DNA of 64,000 bases from Roseovarius gahaiensis (GTDB lineage Bacteria; Pseudomonadota; Alphaproteobacteria; Rhodobacterales; Rhodobacteraceae): assembly GCF_011601345.1 (NCBI RefSeq), contig NZ_JAAORB010000005.1, positions 78,542 through 142,541 on the forward strand, given 5' to 3'. This document shows, piece after piece, positions 25,587 to 34,524 of the stretch. The stretch's first letter is position 1. Every line of letters begins with the position of its first letter. Under the pieces are notes generated by a model that saw only the letters and a program-made list of their open reading frames with translations, was not told the DNA's origin and searched no databases. Position numbers and translations under genes: made by a program.

Positions 25587-26163
25587 TTAGCGCCAGCACA
25601 TGATTTCAACGCGACGGTTTTGCGCCATCCCGTCAGCCGTGTTGTTGGATGCCTTTGGCATGCGTTCGCCGTATCCCCGGACATCCGCAATCCGAGCGCC
25701 CATCTTACGGGCGACGCCAGCAACGGCATTGGCCCGGCGATACGAGAGTTTCATGTTGTATTCATCCGATGCGCGGCTGTCGGTGTGGCCTACGATCGTG
25801 TATGATACAGCTTGGGTCTGCTGGAAAAAGTTTTGCAGGCTTTGCTGCGCCGAACTGCTGAGCCGAGCACTGTCGGTTGCGAAATATTGATCGGTGTTCA
25901 AGGTGCCGCAGTGATTCATGGTGCGGCACACCGGGATGCCTTGCCGGTTGACATGCGGCGACATGTAGCCTTCTACACCGTCATCCATGACCCAGTGTTC
26001 ACACCCGTCCGGGTCCACCCAGATCGTGGGAACGTAGCGTTCGCCCTTGATCACGCGTTGCCCCCTGCTGTGCCAGCCCGGCCTCGGCCATGGCCGCAAG
26101 CCCAAGGGCGACGGCAGCAAGCCCCCCCAGAACGCGGGATATTGAAATTGAATTCACTTTCAT
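25587..26163 (-). pseudogene. OmpA-family peptidoglycan-binding protein, frameshifted in a G5 run
   Basis: ATG 26163 opens a signal peptide (SISISRVLGGLAAVALGLAA, then an AEAGLAQQ cleavage area), but the frame is lost at a run of five G (26061-26065 as C on the plus strand). The continuing frame gives RVIKGERYVPTIWVDPDGCE, HWVMDDGVEGYMSPHVNRQG and a C-terminal OmpA domain with a TIVGHTDSRASDEYNMKLSY motif and a GYGERMPKASN segment. Removing one G gives a continuous 191-residue protein. So the gene is either mutated (possibly phase-variable) or mis-sequenced. If intact it would bind peptidoglycan from the outer membrane. The IWVDP-x-GC module is shared with the neighbouring lipoprotein. Confidence 0.8.
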
Positions 26164-26380
26164 AATGGTACCGCCCCTTTTCACCAGTTCCCCCATTTGC
26201 CCGGCGCCGATGCCACAATCATCTTTTACGCCAGCTTATCCAAATAGTTTAGCAACTTTAGATTTAATGTGAAGGAAAATTCACTAGATATTGTGTCGTA
26301 TCTGGAAACAGTGCCAAGGTGGTGGTTTGACCGCCGGCGCATTCGGCGCAAGATCTGCGCGCGGCGCGCCATTAAGACAA

Positions 26381-27709
26381 TCAGCCGACCAGACGGCCCG
26401 CCAAGGAATTCGAGCCGCTTTCGGTGATTTCCACCCGCGCCAGATCCCCCGGTTTCAGGTTGCACTCGGCCACGTGCACAGCGTGCAAGTAGTCGGATTT
26501 CCCAACCATCTGCCCCGGCAAGCGGCCCGGCTTTTCAAACAACACGCCCACCGTGCGCCCAACCATCGCATCTTGAATGGCGCGCTGGTGATGGGTGATC
26601 CGGTCTTGCAAGCGGTGCAGGCGCTCGGTTTTCACGTCTTCGTCCAGTTGCGCGCGCTCGGCCGCCGGGGTGCCGGGCCGAGTGGAGTATTTGAAGGAAT
26701 AGGCGTAGCCGTATTTGACCTCTTCAATCAGGTCCATGGTGGCCTGAAAATCCGCTTCGGTCTCTTCCGGGAAGCCAACGATAAAATCACCCGACATCAA
26801 GATGTCAGGACGCGCAGCGCGAATGCGTTCGATCAGGCGGATATACGCGTCGGCGGTGTGTTTGCGGTTCATCCGCTTGAGGATGCGGTCACTGCCCGAT
26901 TGCACCGGCAAGTGCAGGTAAGGCATGAGTTTTTCACAGGTGCCGTGCGCCTCGATCAGGTCATCGGTCATGTCGTTGGGATGCGAGGTTGTAAAGCGGA
27001 TACGCTGCAGCCCGTCGATCTTGTTCAACTCCCAGATCAGCCGCGCCAGCGACCAGTCCGAGCCATCGGGGCCAGCACCATGATAGGCGTTCACGTTCTG
27101 GCCCAGCAGGGTGATTTCGCGCACGCCGCGATCCACCAGTTCGCGGGCTTCATCCACGATCCGGGCGGCGGGGCGGCTGGCCTCGGCACCGCGGGTGTAG
27201 GGCACCACGCAGAAGGCGCAGAATTTATCACAGCCCTCCTGCACGGTCAGGAATGCGGTGGGGCCACGCTTGGCCTTGGGGCCACGGGTTTTCAGCGCCT
27301 CGAACTTATCATCAAGCGGAAAGTCGGTATCGAGCGCCTTTTCCCCCGCACGCGTCTTGGCCTCCATCTGCGGCAGACGGTGGTAGGATTGCGGGCCGAC
27401 GACCAGATCGACCAGCGGCTGGCGGCGCATGATCTCTTGCCCCTCGGCCTGTGCGACGCAGCCCGCCACACCGATTTTCAGATCCGGGTTTTCATCTTTC
27501 AACACGCGGAACCGGCCCAGTTCGGAATAGACCTTTTCCGCCGCCTTCTCGCGGATGTGGCAGGTGTTGAGCAAGATCATGTCGGCGTCATCGGGGCTAT
27601 CGGTTTCGATATAGCCCGCGCCACCCATGGCCTCGGCCATGCGTTCACTGTCATAGACATTCATCTGGCAGCCATAGGTCTTGATGAACAGCTTTTTGGG
27701 GTCCGACAT
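26381..27709 (-). CDS. miaB: tRNA-2-methylthio-N6-dimethylallyladenosine synthase
   Basis: The 442-residue radical SAM methylthiotransferase converts i6A37 to ms2i6A37 in tRNA. It has the N-terminal UPF0004 domain with three cluster Cys ([25 protein letters not shown]), the radical SAM triad CDKFCAFC near residue 160 in a [20 protein letters not shown] context, and a C-terminal TRAM domain. Length and motifs are typical. AGGAA precedes the start. It is divergent from the gene at 27770. Confidence 0.96.
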   Translation of the reverse strand: MSDPKKLFIKTYGCQMNVYDSERMAEAMGGAGYIETDSPDDADMILLNTCHIREKAAEKVYSELGRFRVLKDENPDLKIGVAGCVAQAEGQEIMRRQPLVDLVVGPQSYHRLPQMEAKTRAGEKALDTDFPLDDKFEALKTRGPKAKRGPTAFLTVQEGCDKFCAFCVVPYTRGAEASRPAARIVDEARELVDRGVREITLLGQNVNAYHGAGPDGSDWSLARLIWELNKIDGLQRIRFTTSHPNDMTDDLIEAHGTCEKLMPYLHLPVQSGSDRILKRMNRKHTADAYIRLIERIRAARPDILMSGDFIVGFPEETEADFQATMDLIEEVKYGYAYSFKYSTRPGTPAAERAQLDEDVKTERLHRLQDRITHHQRAIQDAMVGRTVGVLFEKPGRLPGQMVGKSDYLHAVHVAECNLKPGDLARVEITESGSNSLAGRLVG

Positions 27710-27769
27710 GCGCGCAGTTCCTGCCTTGTTACAAGGCCGCGTCCTACATCATGTCGGGGGTGTCTTGCA

Positions 27770-28687
27770 ATGCGCACCGAATTGCCCGACTTTACCAAAA
27801 AAGCGGGAATACAGATGCAGTTTGACAGTCTTGATGACTTTGTAGCGCGCGGCGCAGACACGGCGCTTGCCAAAGGGCCTGTCGCGATTGTGCTGATCGA
27901 GGACGATATCGAGGTGAACAGCACGCTGCGCCACCATTTGGATTGCGGCTTTGCGTCGGTGCTGGCCCTGATGCCCGAGGGGTTTGTCTTGGCCGAAGAT
28001 GTCGCCGCAAAGGTGCATCGCGTCACCCACAGTGTTGTGGCGACCGGCGATTTCGCCGGGGCCGTCAACCAGATCATCAAGGCTGCGCCGGGGCTGTGGA
28101 TGTATTACTGTTTCAACGGCGAATACTTGTTCTATCCGTATTGTGAAACCCGCACCGTGGGCGAGATGCTGACCTTCCACACCGAAGAGCGGCGCGACGC
28201 GATGCTGAGCTATGTGGTTGATCTCTATGCCGGGGATCTGGGCCGCTATCCCGATGCGGTCTCGCTGGAAGACGCGCATATGGACAAATCGGGCTATTAC
28301 GCGCTGGCGCGCAACGACCCGGACAATCACAACCACCCCAAGGACCGGCAACTGGATTTCTACGGCGGGCTGCGCTGGCGCTATGAGGAACATATCCCCG
28401 CCCCGCGCCGCAAGATCGACCGGATCGCCCTGTTCAAGGCCAAACCCGGCCTGACCCTGCGCGACGATCACACGTTTTCCGATGAAGAATACAACACCTA
28501 TGCCTGCCCGTGGCACAACAACCTGACCGCAGCCATCGCCTCGTTTCGCACCGCCAAGGCGCTCAAGCGCAACCCCGGCTCGACCTTCGATATCGATACC
28601 TTCAAGTGGCACAACTCCACCCGGTTCGACTGGCATTCGCGCCAATTGCTGGATCTGGGATTGATGGAACCGGGCCAGTGGTTCTGA
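27770..28687 (+). CDS. Conserved protein of unknown function
   Basis: I take ATG 27770 (305 residues; MRTELPDFTKK); ATG 27815 is an alternative. The frame extends far upstream but only as antisense of miaB. The product has no signal peptide or membrane span. Visible features: VAIVLIEDDIEVNSTLRHHL near residues 40-60, a WMYYCFNGEYLFYPYCETRT segment, DAHMDKSGYYALARNDP, QLDFYGGLRWRYEEHIP, and a C-terminal FKWHNSTRFDWHSRQLLDLG. The alternation of a Rossmann-like start, acidic pairs and a YYG/WRYEEH region recalls glycosyltransferase family 2 proteins, but no DxD site is convincing. Function unknown. Confidence 0.7.
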   Translation: MRTELPDFTKKAGIQMQFDSLDDFVARGADTALAKGPVAIVLIEDDIEVNSTLRHHLDCGFASVLALMPEGFVLAEDVAAKVHRVTHSVVATGDFAGAVNQIIKAAPGLWMYYCFNGEYLFYPYCETRTVGEMLTFHTEERRDAMLSYVVDLYAGDLGRYPDAVSLEDAHMDKSGYYALARNDPDNHNHPKDRQLDFYGGLRWRYEEHIPAPRRKIDRIALFKAKPGLTLRDDHTFSDEEYNTYACPWHNNLTAAIASFRTAKALKRNPGSTFDIDTFKWHNSTRFDWHSRQLLDLGLMEPGQWF

Positions 28688-28763
28688 GCCAGCCTTGTCC
28701 GGCCAGCATGCAACCGTTGGTCAGACAGATGCACGACCCAACGGACTGACCAGCAGGGTGTAA

Positions 28764-29651
28764 CTACGGCTCATCGGCAAATCGACGTTTCAACCAGTCT
28801 TCAAAAAGGCGGACTTCCGGTTTGTGTTTCCTGCGGTTCTTGGGCCGGGTAAGGTAATGCGACTGCGAAAATGCAACCGGCGGGCCGATCATGCCGATCT
28901 GATGGTGCGCCAAGGTCGCCTGCCGGGCAAACCGGGTCAGAATCGCCGCGCAACCGGCATTGGCCGAGACAAGCGCCAGCGCGGCCATGCTGGTATCCAC
29001 CGAATAGGCGGGCGCGGCCTCCGGCGGCTCAAGACCGGCGGCGGCAAAGTAGCGCGTCCAAGTGTCGTCATATCCAAGGATGTAAATCAGCGGCTGATCC
29101 CTGAGGTCGCGCGCATCTGCGATCTTCTCAAGCCGTTGCAGCCCCACAACCGGGATGACGGTCTCGGTTGAAATCACCTCGCTTGGGCCGTCATGTTCTT
29201 CGCTCCGCCCCAATCGCAGATCGACATCAATATCCTCATCGGCCGCGGCACTGGCCCAGATCGTAGACACAAGCCTTACGCTGATGTTTGGATATTGGGC
29301 TTTGAAATCCGGTAGATGCTTGGCCAGCCACAGCGCCGTGGTCGATATTGGCGCGCGCACGGTGATCAGCTGCTGCTCTTCGACGCCAAAAAGATTTGTT
29401 GTCGCGGCGCGGATATCCCCCAAGGCCTGACTGATCGACAGCAAATAGGCCTCTCCTTCAGAGGTCAGTTGCAGATGCCGGGCCTGACGCACGAACAATT
29501 GCCGCTTCAGCGCCGTTTCCAGCGATCTGATATGTAGGCTGACAGCGGTTTGCGTCAGCCCCAACTCTTTGCCCGCCAGCGTAAAATTTTGCAGGCGCGC
29601 CGCTGTTTCAAAGGTTCTGAGCCAAACCAGATTGGGCAGACGTGGGGACAT
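28764..29651 (-). CDS. LysR-family transcriptional regulator (GcvA-like)
   Basis: The 295-residue protein begins LPNLVWLRTFETAARLQNFT and has the LysR helix-turn-helix (LAGKELGLTQTAVSLHIRSL) followed by an effector domain. The extended YLTRPKNRRKHKPEVRLFED end is GcvA-like. It is divergent from the aldolase/dioxygenase/dehydrogenase cluster across 162 bp and likely regulates it, in response to the pathway substrate or an intermediate. A dyad lies just before its start. Confidence 0.9.
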   Translation of the reverse strand: MSPRLPNLVWLRTFETAARLQNFTLAGKELGLTQTAVSLHIRSLETALKRQLFVRQARHLQLTSEGEAYLLSISQALGDIRAATTNLFGVEEQQLITVRAPISTTALWLAKHLPDFKAQYPNISVRLVSTIWASAAADEDIDVDLRLGRSEEHDGPSEVISTETVIPVVGLQRLEKIADARDLRDQPLIYILGYDDTWTRYFAAAGLEPPEAAPAYSVDTSMAALALVSANAGCAAILTRFARQATLAHHQIGMIGPPVAFSQSHYLTRPKNRRKHKPEVRLFEDWLKRRFADEP

Positions 29652-29657
29652 TTACCA

Positions 29658-29671
29658 CCAAATATTTTTGG
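29658..29671. promoter_or_regulatory. Candidate LysR operator dyad
   Basis: CCAAATATTTTTGG is a perfect 5-4-5 dyad 7 bp upstream of the LysR start, inside an AT-rich stretch that continues as GGTATAAATG. A location at the LysR promoter fits autoregulation. Identity is inferred from symmetry and place. Confidence 0.35.
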
Positions 29672-29813
29672 GTATAAATGCTTTTTTTAATCATTTTACG
29701 CAAGCCTTCAATTCATGCATATCTGCTGCAAGTAATGTCCTTTGCCGCCGCCCAGCGCGTCAAAGACCCTTGAAATGCCGATGGCCGAGGCCCGGCGCAG
29801 CGGAGGGACCGCG

Positions 29814-30566
29814 ATGAGTTTGGATGCCGCAAAAAATATAAGTCACTGGCAAGAACGTGTTGATTTGGCCGCCGCCTTTCGCTGGACCGCACGGCTGAAC
29901 ATGCACGAGGCCGTGGCCAATCATTTCAGCGTTGCCACCAACGCCGATGGCTCGCAGTTCCTGATCAATCCAAACCAAGCACATTTTTCACGCATTCGGG
30001 CGTCGGAGCTTTTGTCGTTGGATGCCAACGACCCGGATGCGTTGAACCGGCCCGACGCCCCCGACCCCACTGCTTGGGGGCTGCATGGCTCTATTCATCG
30101 GCGCTGTCCGCATGCCCGCTGTGTGATGCATGCGCATTCCATTTTTTCAACCGTGCTGGCCTCTTTGGCAGACAGCACCCTGCCCCCGATTGATCAGAAT
30201 ACAGCCACGTTTTACAACCGCGTGGTGATCGACGATCAGTTCGGCGGTCTGGCCTTCGAGGATGAAGGAGAACGCTGCGCCGCAATGCTGACGGACCCAT
30301 CCAAAAAGGTGATGGTGATGGGCAATCATGGTGTTCTGGTTCTGGGCGATAGCGTCGCTGATGCGTTCAACCGGCTCTACTATTTCGAACGCGCCGCCGA
30401 GACATATATCCGCGCCTTGCAAACCGGGCAGCCGCTGCGCCTGATCCCTGAAAACATCGCCGAAAAAACCGCGCAAGAGCTTGAGGATTACCCCGGACAG
30501 GCCGAGGCACATCTGGCCGCGATCCGCGCGATCCTTGATCACGAAAACGCCGACTACGCCACCTGA
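29814..30566 (+). CDS. Class II aldolase/adducin-family protein
   Basis: The 250-residue protein has the class II aldolase fold with the zinc histidines of HAH (CVMHAHSIFSTVLASL near residue 105) and a third His in VMGNHGVLVLGDSVADAFNR near 170. The start at 29814 follows a strong GGAGG seven bases upstream; upstream ATGs in frame lack an RBS. Members cleave or form carbon-carbon bonds of hydroxy acids or sugar phosphates, or act as decarboxylases or epimerases. First gene of a four-enzyme set, followed 23 bp later by the dioxygenase gene. Confidence 0.86.
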   Translation: MSLDAAKNISHWQERVDLAAAFRWTARLNMHEAVANHFSVATNADGSQFLINPNQAHFSRIRASELLSLDANDPDALNRPDAPDPTAWGLHGSIHRRCPHARCVMHAHSIFSTVLASLADSTLPPIDQNTATFYNRVVIDDQFGGLAFEDEGERCAAMLTDPSKKVMVMGNHGVLVLGDSVADAFNRLYYFERAAETYIRALQTGQPLRLIPENIAEKTAQELEDYPGQAEAHLAAIRAILDHENADYAT

Positions 30567-30589
30567 CCTTTAAACATCAGAGCACAATC

Positions 30590-31735
30590 ATGACCCAAAT
30601 CACCCTGAGCCCTAGCGGCCTGACCGTTCCCCTGTCATCGGAAGAGGTTTATTTCAACTACTGCTGGCTGCGCGACGCATGCCCCAGCTGCATTGACAGC
30701 CAGACCCGCGAACGCATCTTCGATGTCGCCTCTTTGCCAGACCTGCCGCAAGCACGCGCCGCGCGGCTGGAAGGCGACGCGCTGGTGATCGAATGGCAAG
30801 CAGAAAGTCAGATCAGTCAGATTCCGCTGTCGCTGCTGGAAACCTTCGCCGGCCGTGGGCGCACCGAAGACCCCGCAGATATTTCGCCCAAGCTTTGGTA
30901 CGCAGACCAAGAGCCGCACTTTACACGCGTGCCGCAACAGGCCGTGCTGAGCGACCCGGACGCCCGTGCGCAGTTGACCCGCGCCCTGATCGAAGACGGG
31001 ATCGCCATCGTCACCGACATGGCGGCCAATGATGACAGCCTGCCCAGCCTTGTGGATGCCATCGGGCCGATCACGCCATCGGCCGAAGGGCTGTTTTTCG
31101 ATGTGCGCGTCGAGATTGAGCCGACCAATCTGGCCTTTACCGCCGGGCCGCTGGAGATGCACACCGACCTGCCCGGAGAAGAGGCCGCCCCCGGCGTTCA
31201 ATTCCTGCATTGCATGGAAAACACCGTGGACGGCGGGCTTTCGCTGTTTCTCGACGGGGCCGCCGTGGCCGAAGCCCTGCGCGAGGAAGACCCCGAAGCG
31301 TTCCGCCTGCTGGCCGACAACAAGATTCCGTTTTTCTATCGCCACGACAACTGGGATTACCGCGCCCATCAGCGCGTGATCGAAACCGATCCCGATGGAC
31401 GGGTGACCGGCGTCACCATTTCGCAGCACCTTCAGGATGTGATGGACCTGCCGCAGGATCTGCTGGACAGCTACTACCCGGCCTTCATCAAGTTTCTGAA
31501 GATGATGCAGGAAGAGCGTTTTCTGGTGCGCTTCCGGTCCGAGGCGGGCAATTGCGTGATCTTTGACAATCACCGGATCGTGCATGGCCGCGAGGGCTAT
31601 GTGGCCGACAGTGGCAAGCGGCATTTGCGCGGCTGCTACACTGATCGCGGGGCCTTGCGGTCGACCTACCGTGTTTTGGCGAAACAGGGTCATCTGGGTT
31701 GCGACGTTGAAGAGGCGACACGTCAAAGCGCCTAG
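30590..31735 (+). CDS. Gamma-butyrobetaine-dioxygenase-like TauD/TfdA-family enzyme
   Basis: The 381-residue protein has the two-domain form of gamma-butyrobetaine hydroxylase: an N-terminal zinc-binding domain (NYCWLRDACPSCIDSQTRER near residues 22-41) and a 2-oxoglutarate/Fe(II) dioxygenase domain with H-x-D in GPLEMHTDLPGEE near residue 189 and the distal His in FDNHRIVHGREG near 330, followed by the 2OG-binding Arg region RHLRGCYTDRG. The known enzyme hydroxylates gamma-butyrobetaine to carnitine; here the substrate is not proved. With an aldolase and two dehydrogenases around it, it may start catabolism of a trimethylammonium or related acid. Confidence 0.85.
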   Translation: MTQITLSPSGLTVPLSSEEVYFNYCWLRDACPSCIDSQTRERIFDVASLPDLPQARAARLEGDALVIEWQAESQISQIPLSLLETFAGRGRTEDPADISPKLWYADQEPHFTRVPQQAVLSDPDARAQLTRALIEDGIAIVTDMAANDDSLPSLVDAIGPITPSAEGLFFDVRVEIEPTNLAFTAGPLEMHTDLPGEEAAPGVQFLHCMENTVDGGLSLFLDGAAVAEALREEDPEAFRLLADNKIPFFYRHDNWDYRAHQRVIETDPDGRVTGVTISQHLQDVMDLPQDLLDSYYPAFIKFLKMMQEERFLVRFRSEAGNCVIFDNHRIVHGREGYVADSGKRHLRGCYTDRGALRSTYRVLAKQGHLGCDVEEATRQSA

Positions 31736-31848
31736 CCTCGCCAAATCGCGCAGAGGCCGAATACAGCGCCTCAGCCTTGGCTGGGGTGACACAAGCAATC
31801 TCGCCGGATGCGCAAACCGCGCCCAAGGCATAACAACAGGATAAGACC

Positions 31849-32808
31849 ATGAAAGTAGGATTTATCGGCCTTGGCAATGTCGGCGGAAAGCTGGCAGGCA
31901 GCCTTGTGCGCAACGGGTTTGACACGGTTGTGCATGATCTTGACCGCAGCACCGCACAGGCGTTGATCAACACTGGAGCCGGTTGGGCCGACACGCCGAA
32001 ACAGATGGCCGAGATGTGCGACGTTGTCATCACCTGCCTGCCCTCGCCCAAGGCCTGTTCGGATGTGATGGAGGGGCCAGATGGCATTTTGCATGGCCTG
32101 TCCGAAGGCAAGGTCTGGATGGAAATGTCCACCACCGACGCCGCCGAGGTCGAGCGTATTGGCGAACTGGTGCGCGCCAAGGGGGCCATGCCGGCAGAAT
32201 GCCCGGTCTCGGGCGGGTGCCACCGTGCGGAAACCGGCAATATCTCGATCTTTGTTGGCGGCGACCGGGACACCTTTGAAAAGGTTTTGCCGTTGACCAC
32301 GACACTTGGCCGCCGCGTGCTGCACACCGGCCCTCTGGGCACCGCCTCGACCTTGAAGGTGATGACCAATTATCTGGCCACTGCAAACCTTTTGACCTGC
32401 TGCGAGGCCTTGGTCACCATGAAAGCGGCGGGCATGGACCTTGCCACCACCTATGAGGCGATGAGGATTTCCTCGGGCACCAGCTTTGTGCATGAGACGG
32501 AAAGCCAGCTTATCCTCAACGGCGCGCGCGATGTGAACTTTACCCTTGATCTGATCCTCAAGGACATTGGCCTGTTCCAAACGATTGCCGAGCGTAACAA
32601 CGTGCCGCTGGAATTATCGCCGATGATCATCGACATCATGAAAGACGGCCAAACGCGGTACGGTGAGCGCGCCAACACCGACGATATCATCGGCCGCCTT
32701 GAAGAGGCGACGGGCCTGTCGGTCCTTGCCGATGGGTTCCCCGCCGAACTGGTTGACGATGAGCCGGAAGAGCGCGGTTACGAAGTGGTACCGCCAAAAC
32801 CGATCTGA
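31849..32808 (+). CDS. Beta-hydroxyacid dehydrogenase (3-hydroxyisobutyrate dehydrogenase-like)
   Basis: The 319-residue protein has the N-terminal dinucleotide motif GFIGLGNVGGKLAGSL, the substrate-loop CPVSGGCHRAETGNISIF and the catalytic Lys in STLKVMTNYLATANLL near residue 170. It is about 25 residues longer than usual, with an acidic C-terminal tail. Enzymes of this family oxidise 3-hydroxy acids or reduce semialdehydes with NAD(P). It sits 113 bp after the dioxygenase gene in the same cluster. Confidence 0.88.
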   Translation: MKVGFIGLGNVGGKLAGSLVRNGFDTVVHDLDRSTAQALINTGAGWADTPKQMAEMCDVVITCLPSPKACSDVMEGPDGILHGLSEGKVWMEMSTTDAAEVERIGELVRAKGAMPAECPVSGGCHRAETGNISIFVGGDRDTFEKVLPLTTTLGRRVLHTGPLGTASTLKVMTNYLATANLLTCCEALVTMKAAGMDLATTYEAMRISSGTSFVHETESQLILNGARDVNFTLDLILKDIGLFQTIAERNNVPLELSPMIIDIMKDGQTRYGERANTDDIIGRLEEATGLSVLADGFPAELVDDEPEERGYEVVPPKPI

Positions 32809-32913
32809 TCGCATAGCTTGGCCGTGCCCGGGATGGCCGCGCCGGGCGGGCCCTGATAAGGTAAATGATCCGCCGCGTCAGGCACCACAGGCAATCCAGG
32901 AGCACGTTCGCAG

Positions 32914-34359
32914 ATGACACAGACACCATTTTCCACCGATAACCTGTCACGCTTTTACATTAACGGTGCGTGGGTGACCCCATCCTCGGACCGCGGTTTT
33001 CCTGTCCTGAACCCGGCCACAGAACAGAAAATCGGCGACATCCGGTTGGCTGATGTTCAAGACGTGAATGCAGCCGTCGCCGCCGCAACCACCGCCTTCG
33101 AGAGTTTCTCCATGACCTCGAAGGCAGAACGCCTACAGCTTTTGGAGCGGTTCCTTGAGGTCTGCCGCCGCCGGGCCGAAGATCTTGCCCGCGCCATCAG
33201 CATGGAGATGGGCGCGCCCATGACCATGTCGCGCGACGAACAAGCGGCCTCGGGCATCGGACATCTGGAAAGCTTCATCGACGCCCTGCGCGACCAGCCA
33301 GAGCGCGAAGACCTTGGCAATGGCGATACCCTGTTGCGAGAACCGATTGGCGTTTGTGGCCTGATCACACCGTGGAACTGGCCGATCAATCAGATCGCCC
33401 TCAAGGTTGTTCCGGCCCTTGCCACGGGCTGCTGCTGCGTTCTCAAACCTTCGGAACACACGCCGATCTCGGCGATGATCTATGCCGAAATGATTGACGA
33501 GGCGGGCTATCCCAAAGGGGTCTTTAACTTGATCCAAGGCGATGGGGCGGTTGCAGGCTCGGCCATGTCCGGCCATCCCGATATTCAGATGATGTCGTTT
33601 ACCGGCTCTACCCGCGCCGGGGCCGCGATCACCAAGAACGCCGCCGATACAGTCAAGCGCGTGACGCTGGAACTGGGCGGGAAATCCCCCAATCTTGTGT
33701 TTGCCGATTGCGATATCGACGCGCAGGTCGCCGCATCGGTGCAGGAATGCATGTTCAACACCGGCCAGTCCTGCGATGCACCCACCCGCTTGCTGGTCGA
33801 GCGTAGCATTTACGAGCGCGCGCTTGAGGTTGCGAAAGCAACCGCCGAGTCCATGTCCGTGGGCGATCCGGCCAAAGAAGGCGATCATCTGGGGCCGTTG
33901 TTCGACAAGCTGCAATTCGACCGGGTCCAATCCATGATCGAGACCGGGCTTGCCGAAGGCGCGCGGCTTTTGACCGGTGGATTGGGCAAACCGGATGGGT
34001 TCGAAACCGGGTGGTATGTCAAACCAACAATCTTTGCCGATGTGCGCAACGACATGCGCATCGCCCGCGAAGAGATCTTCGGGCCGGTTCTTGTTGTCCT
34101 GCCGTTTGAGGATGAAGCAGAGGCCATTCAGATTGCCAATGACACCCCCTATGGGCTGGCCGCCTATATCCAGACTGGTGATCCGGCCCGCGCCGAGCGT
34201 GTCGCCCGGCGTCTGAAGGCCGGGGCAGTTCATATCAACGGCGGCGCAGTCAATTTCGGCTCGCCGTTTGGGGGGTATAAACAATCGGGCAACGGTCGAG
34301 AAGGCGGCACACATGGCTTGGAAGATTACCAAGAGCTCAAGACCCTGCACCATCCTTGA
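32914..34359 (+). CDS. NAD(P)-dependent aldehyde dehydrogenase
   Basis: The 481-residue protein is a standard ALDH: FYINGAWVTPSS N-terminus, GLITPWNWPINQIALKVVPA, KPSEHTP, catalytic Glu in VTLELGGKSPNLVFADCDID, catalytic Cys in FNTGQSCDAPTRLLVE near residue 288, and EEIFGPVLVVLPF. The closest general type is the broad betaine/aldehyde dehydrogenase group. It is the last gene of the LysR-controlled set and would oxidise an aldehyde released upstream in the pathway, possibly by the aldolase. Confidence 0.92.
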   Translation: MTQTPFSTDNLSRFYINGAWVTPSSDRGFPVLNPATEQKIGDIRLADVQDVNAAVAAATTAFESFSMTSKAERLQLLERFLEVCRRRAEDLARAISMEMGAPMTMSRDEQAASGIGHLESFIDALRDQPEREDLGNGDTLLREPIGVCGLITPWNWPINQIALKVVPALATGCCCVLKPSEHTPISAMIYAEMIDEAGYPKGVFNLIQGDGAVAGSAMSGHPDIQMMSFTGSTRAGAAITKNAADTVKRVTLELGGKSPNLVFADCDIDAQVAASVQECMFNTGQSCDAPTRLLVERSIYERALEVAKATAESMSVGDPAKEGDHLGPLFDKLQFDRVQSMIETGLAEGARLLTGGLGKPDGFETGWYVKPTIFADVRNDMRIAREEIFGPVLVVLPFEDEAEAIQIANDTPYGLAAYIQTGDPARAERVARRLKAGAVHINGGAVNFGSPFGGYKQSGNGREGGTHGLEDYQELKTLHHP

Positions 34360-34524
34360 CGGCGGACAGCGGCATTTTGCAGTTGCCGCAAAGGCCGTTC
34401 CCTGATGTCAGGCCCCCTATCCATGCTTGAGACAAGGGCTGGTGGCGGTGATGTCATCGATCACCGCGCCAGCGGCGCTTTGTGATGCAAACGGGCCGCA
34501 TCGCGGGCACGGCCCGGACCAGCG

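Noticed and set aside
26291..27769. Plus-strand frame opening a 798-codon reading that ends with the gene at 27770
   Set aside because: The first 490 codons are antisense to miaB and resemble nothing; the gene proper begins near 27770.
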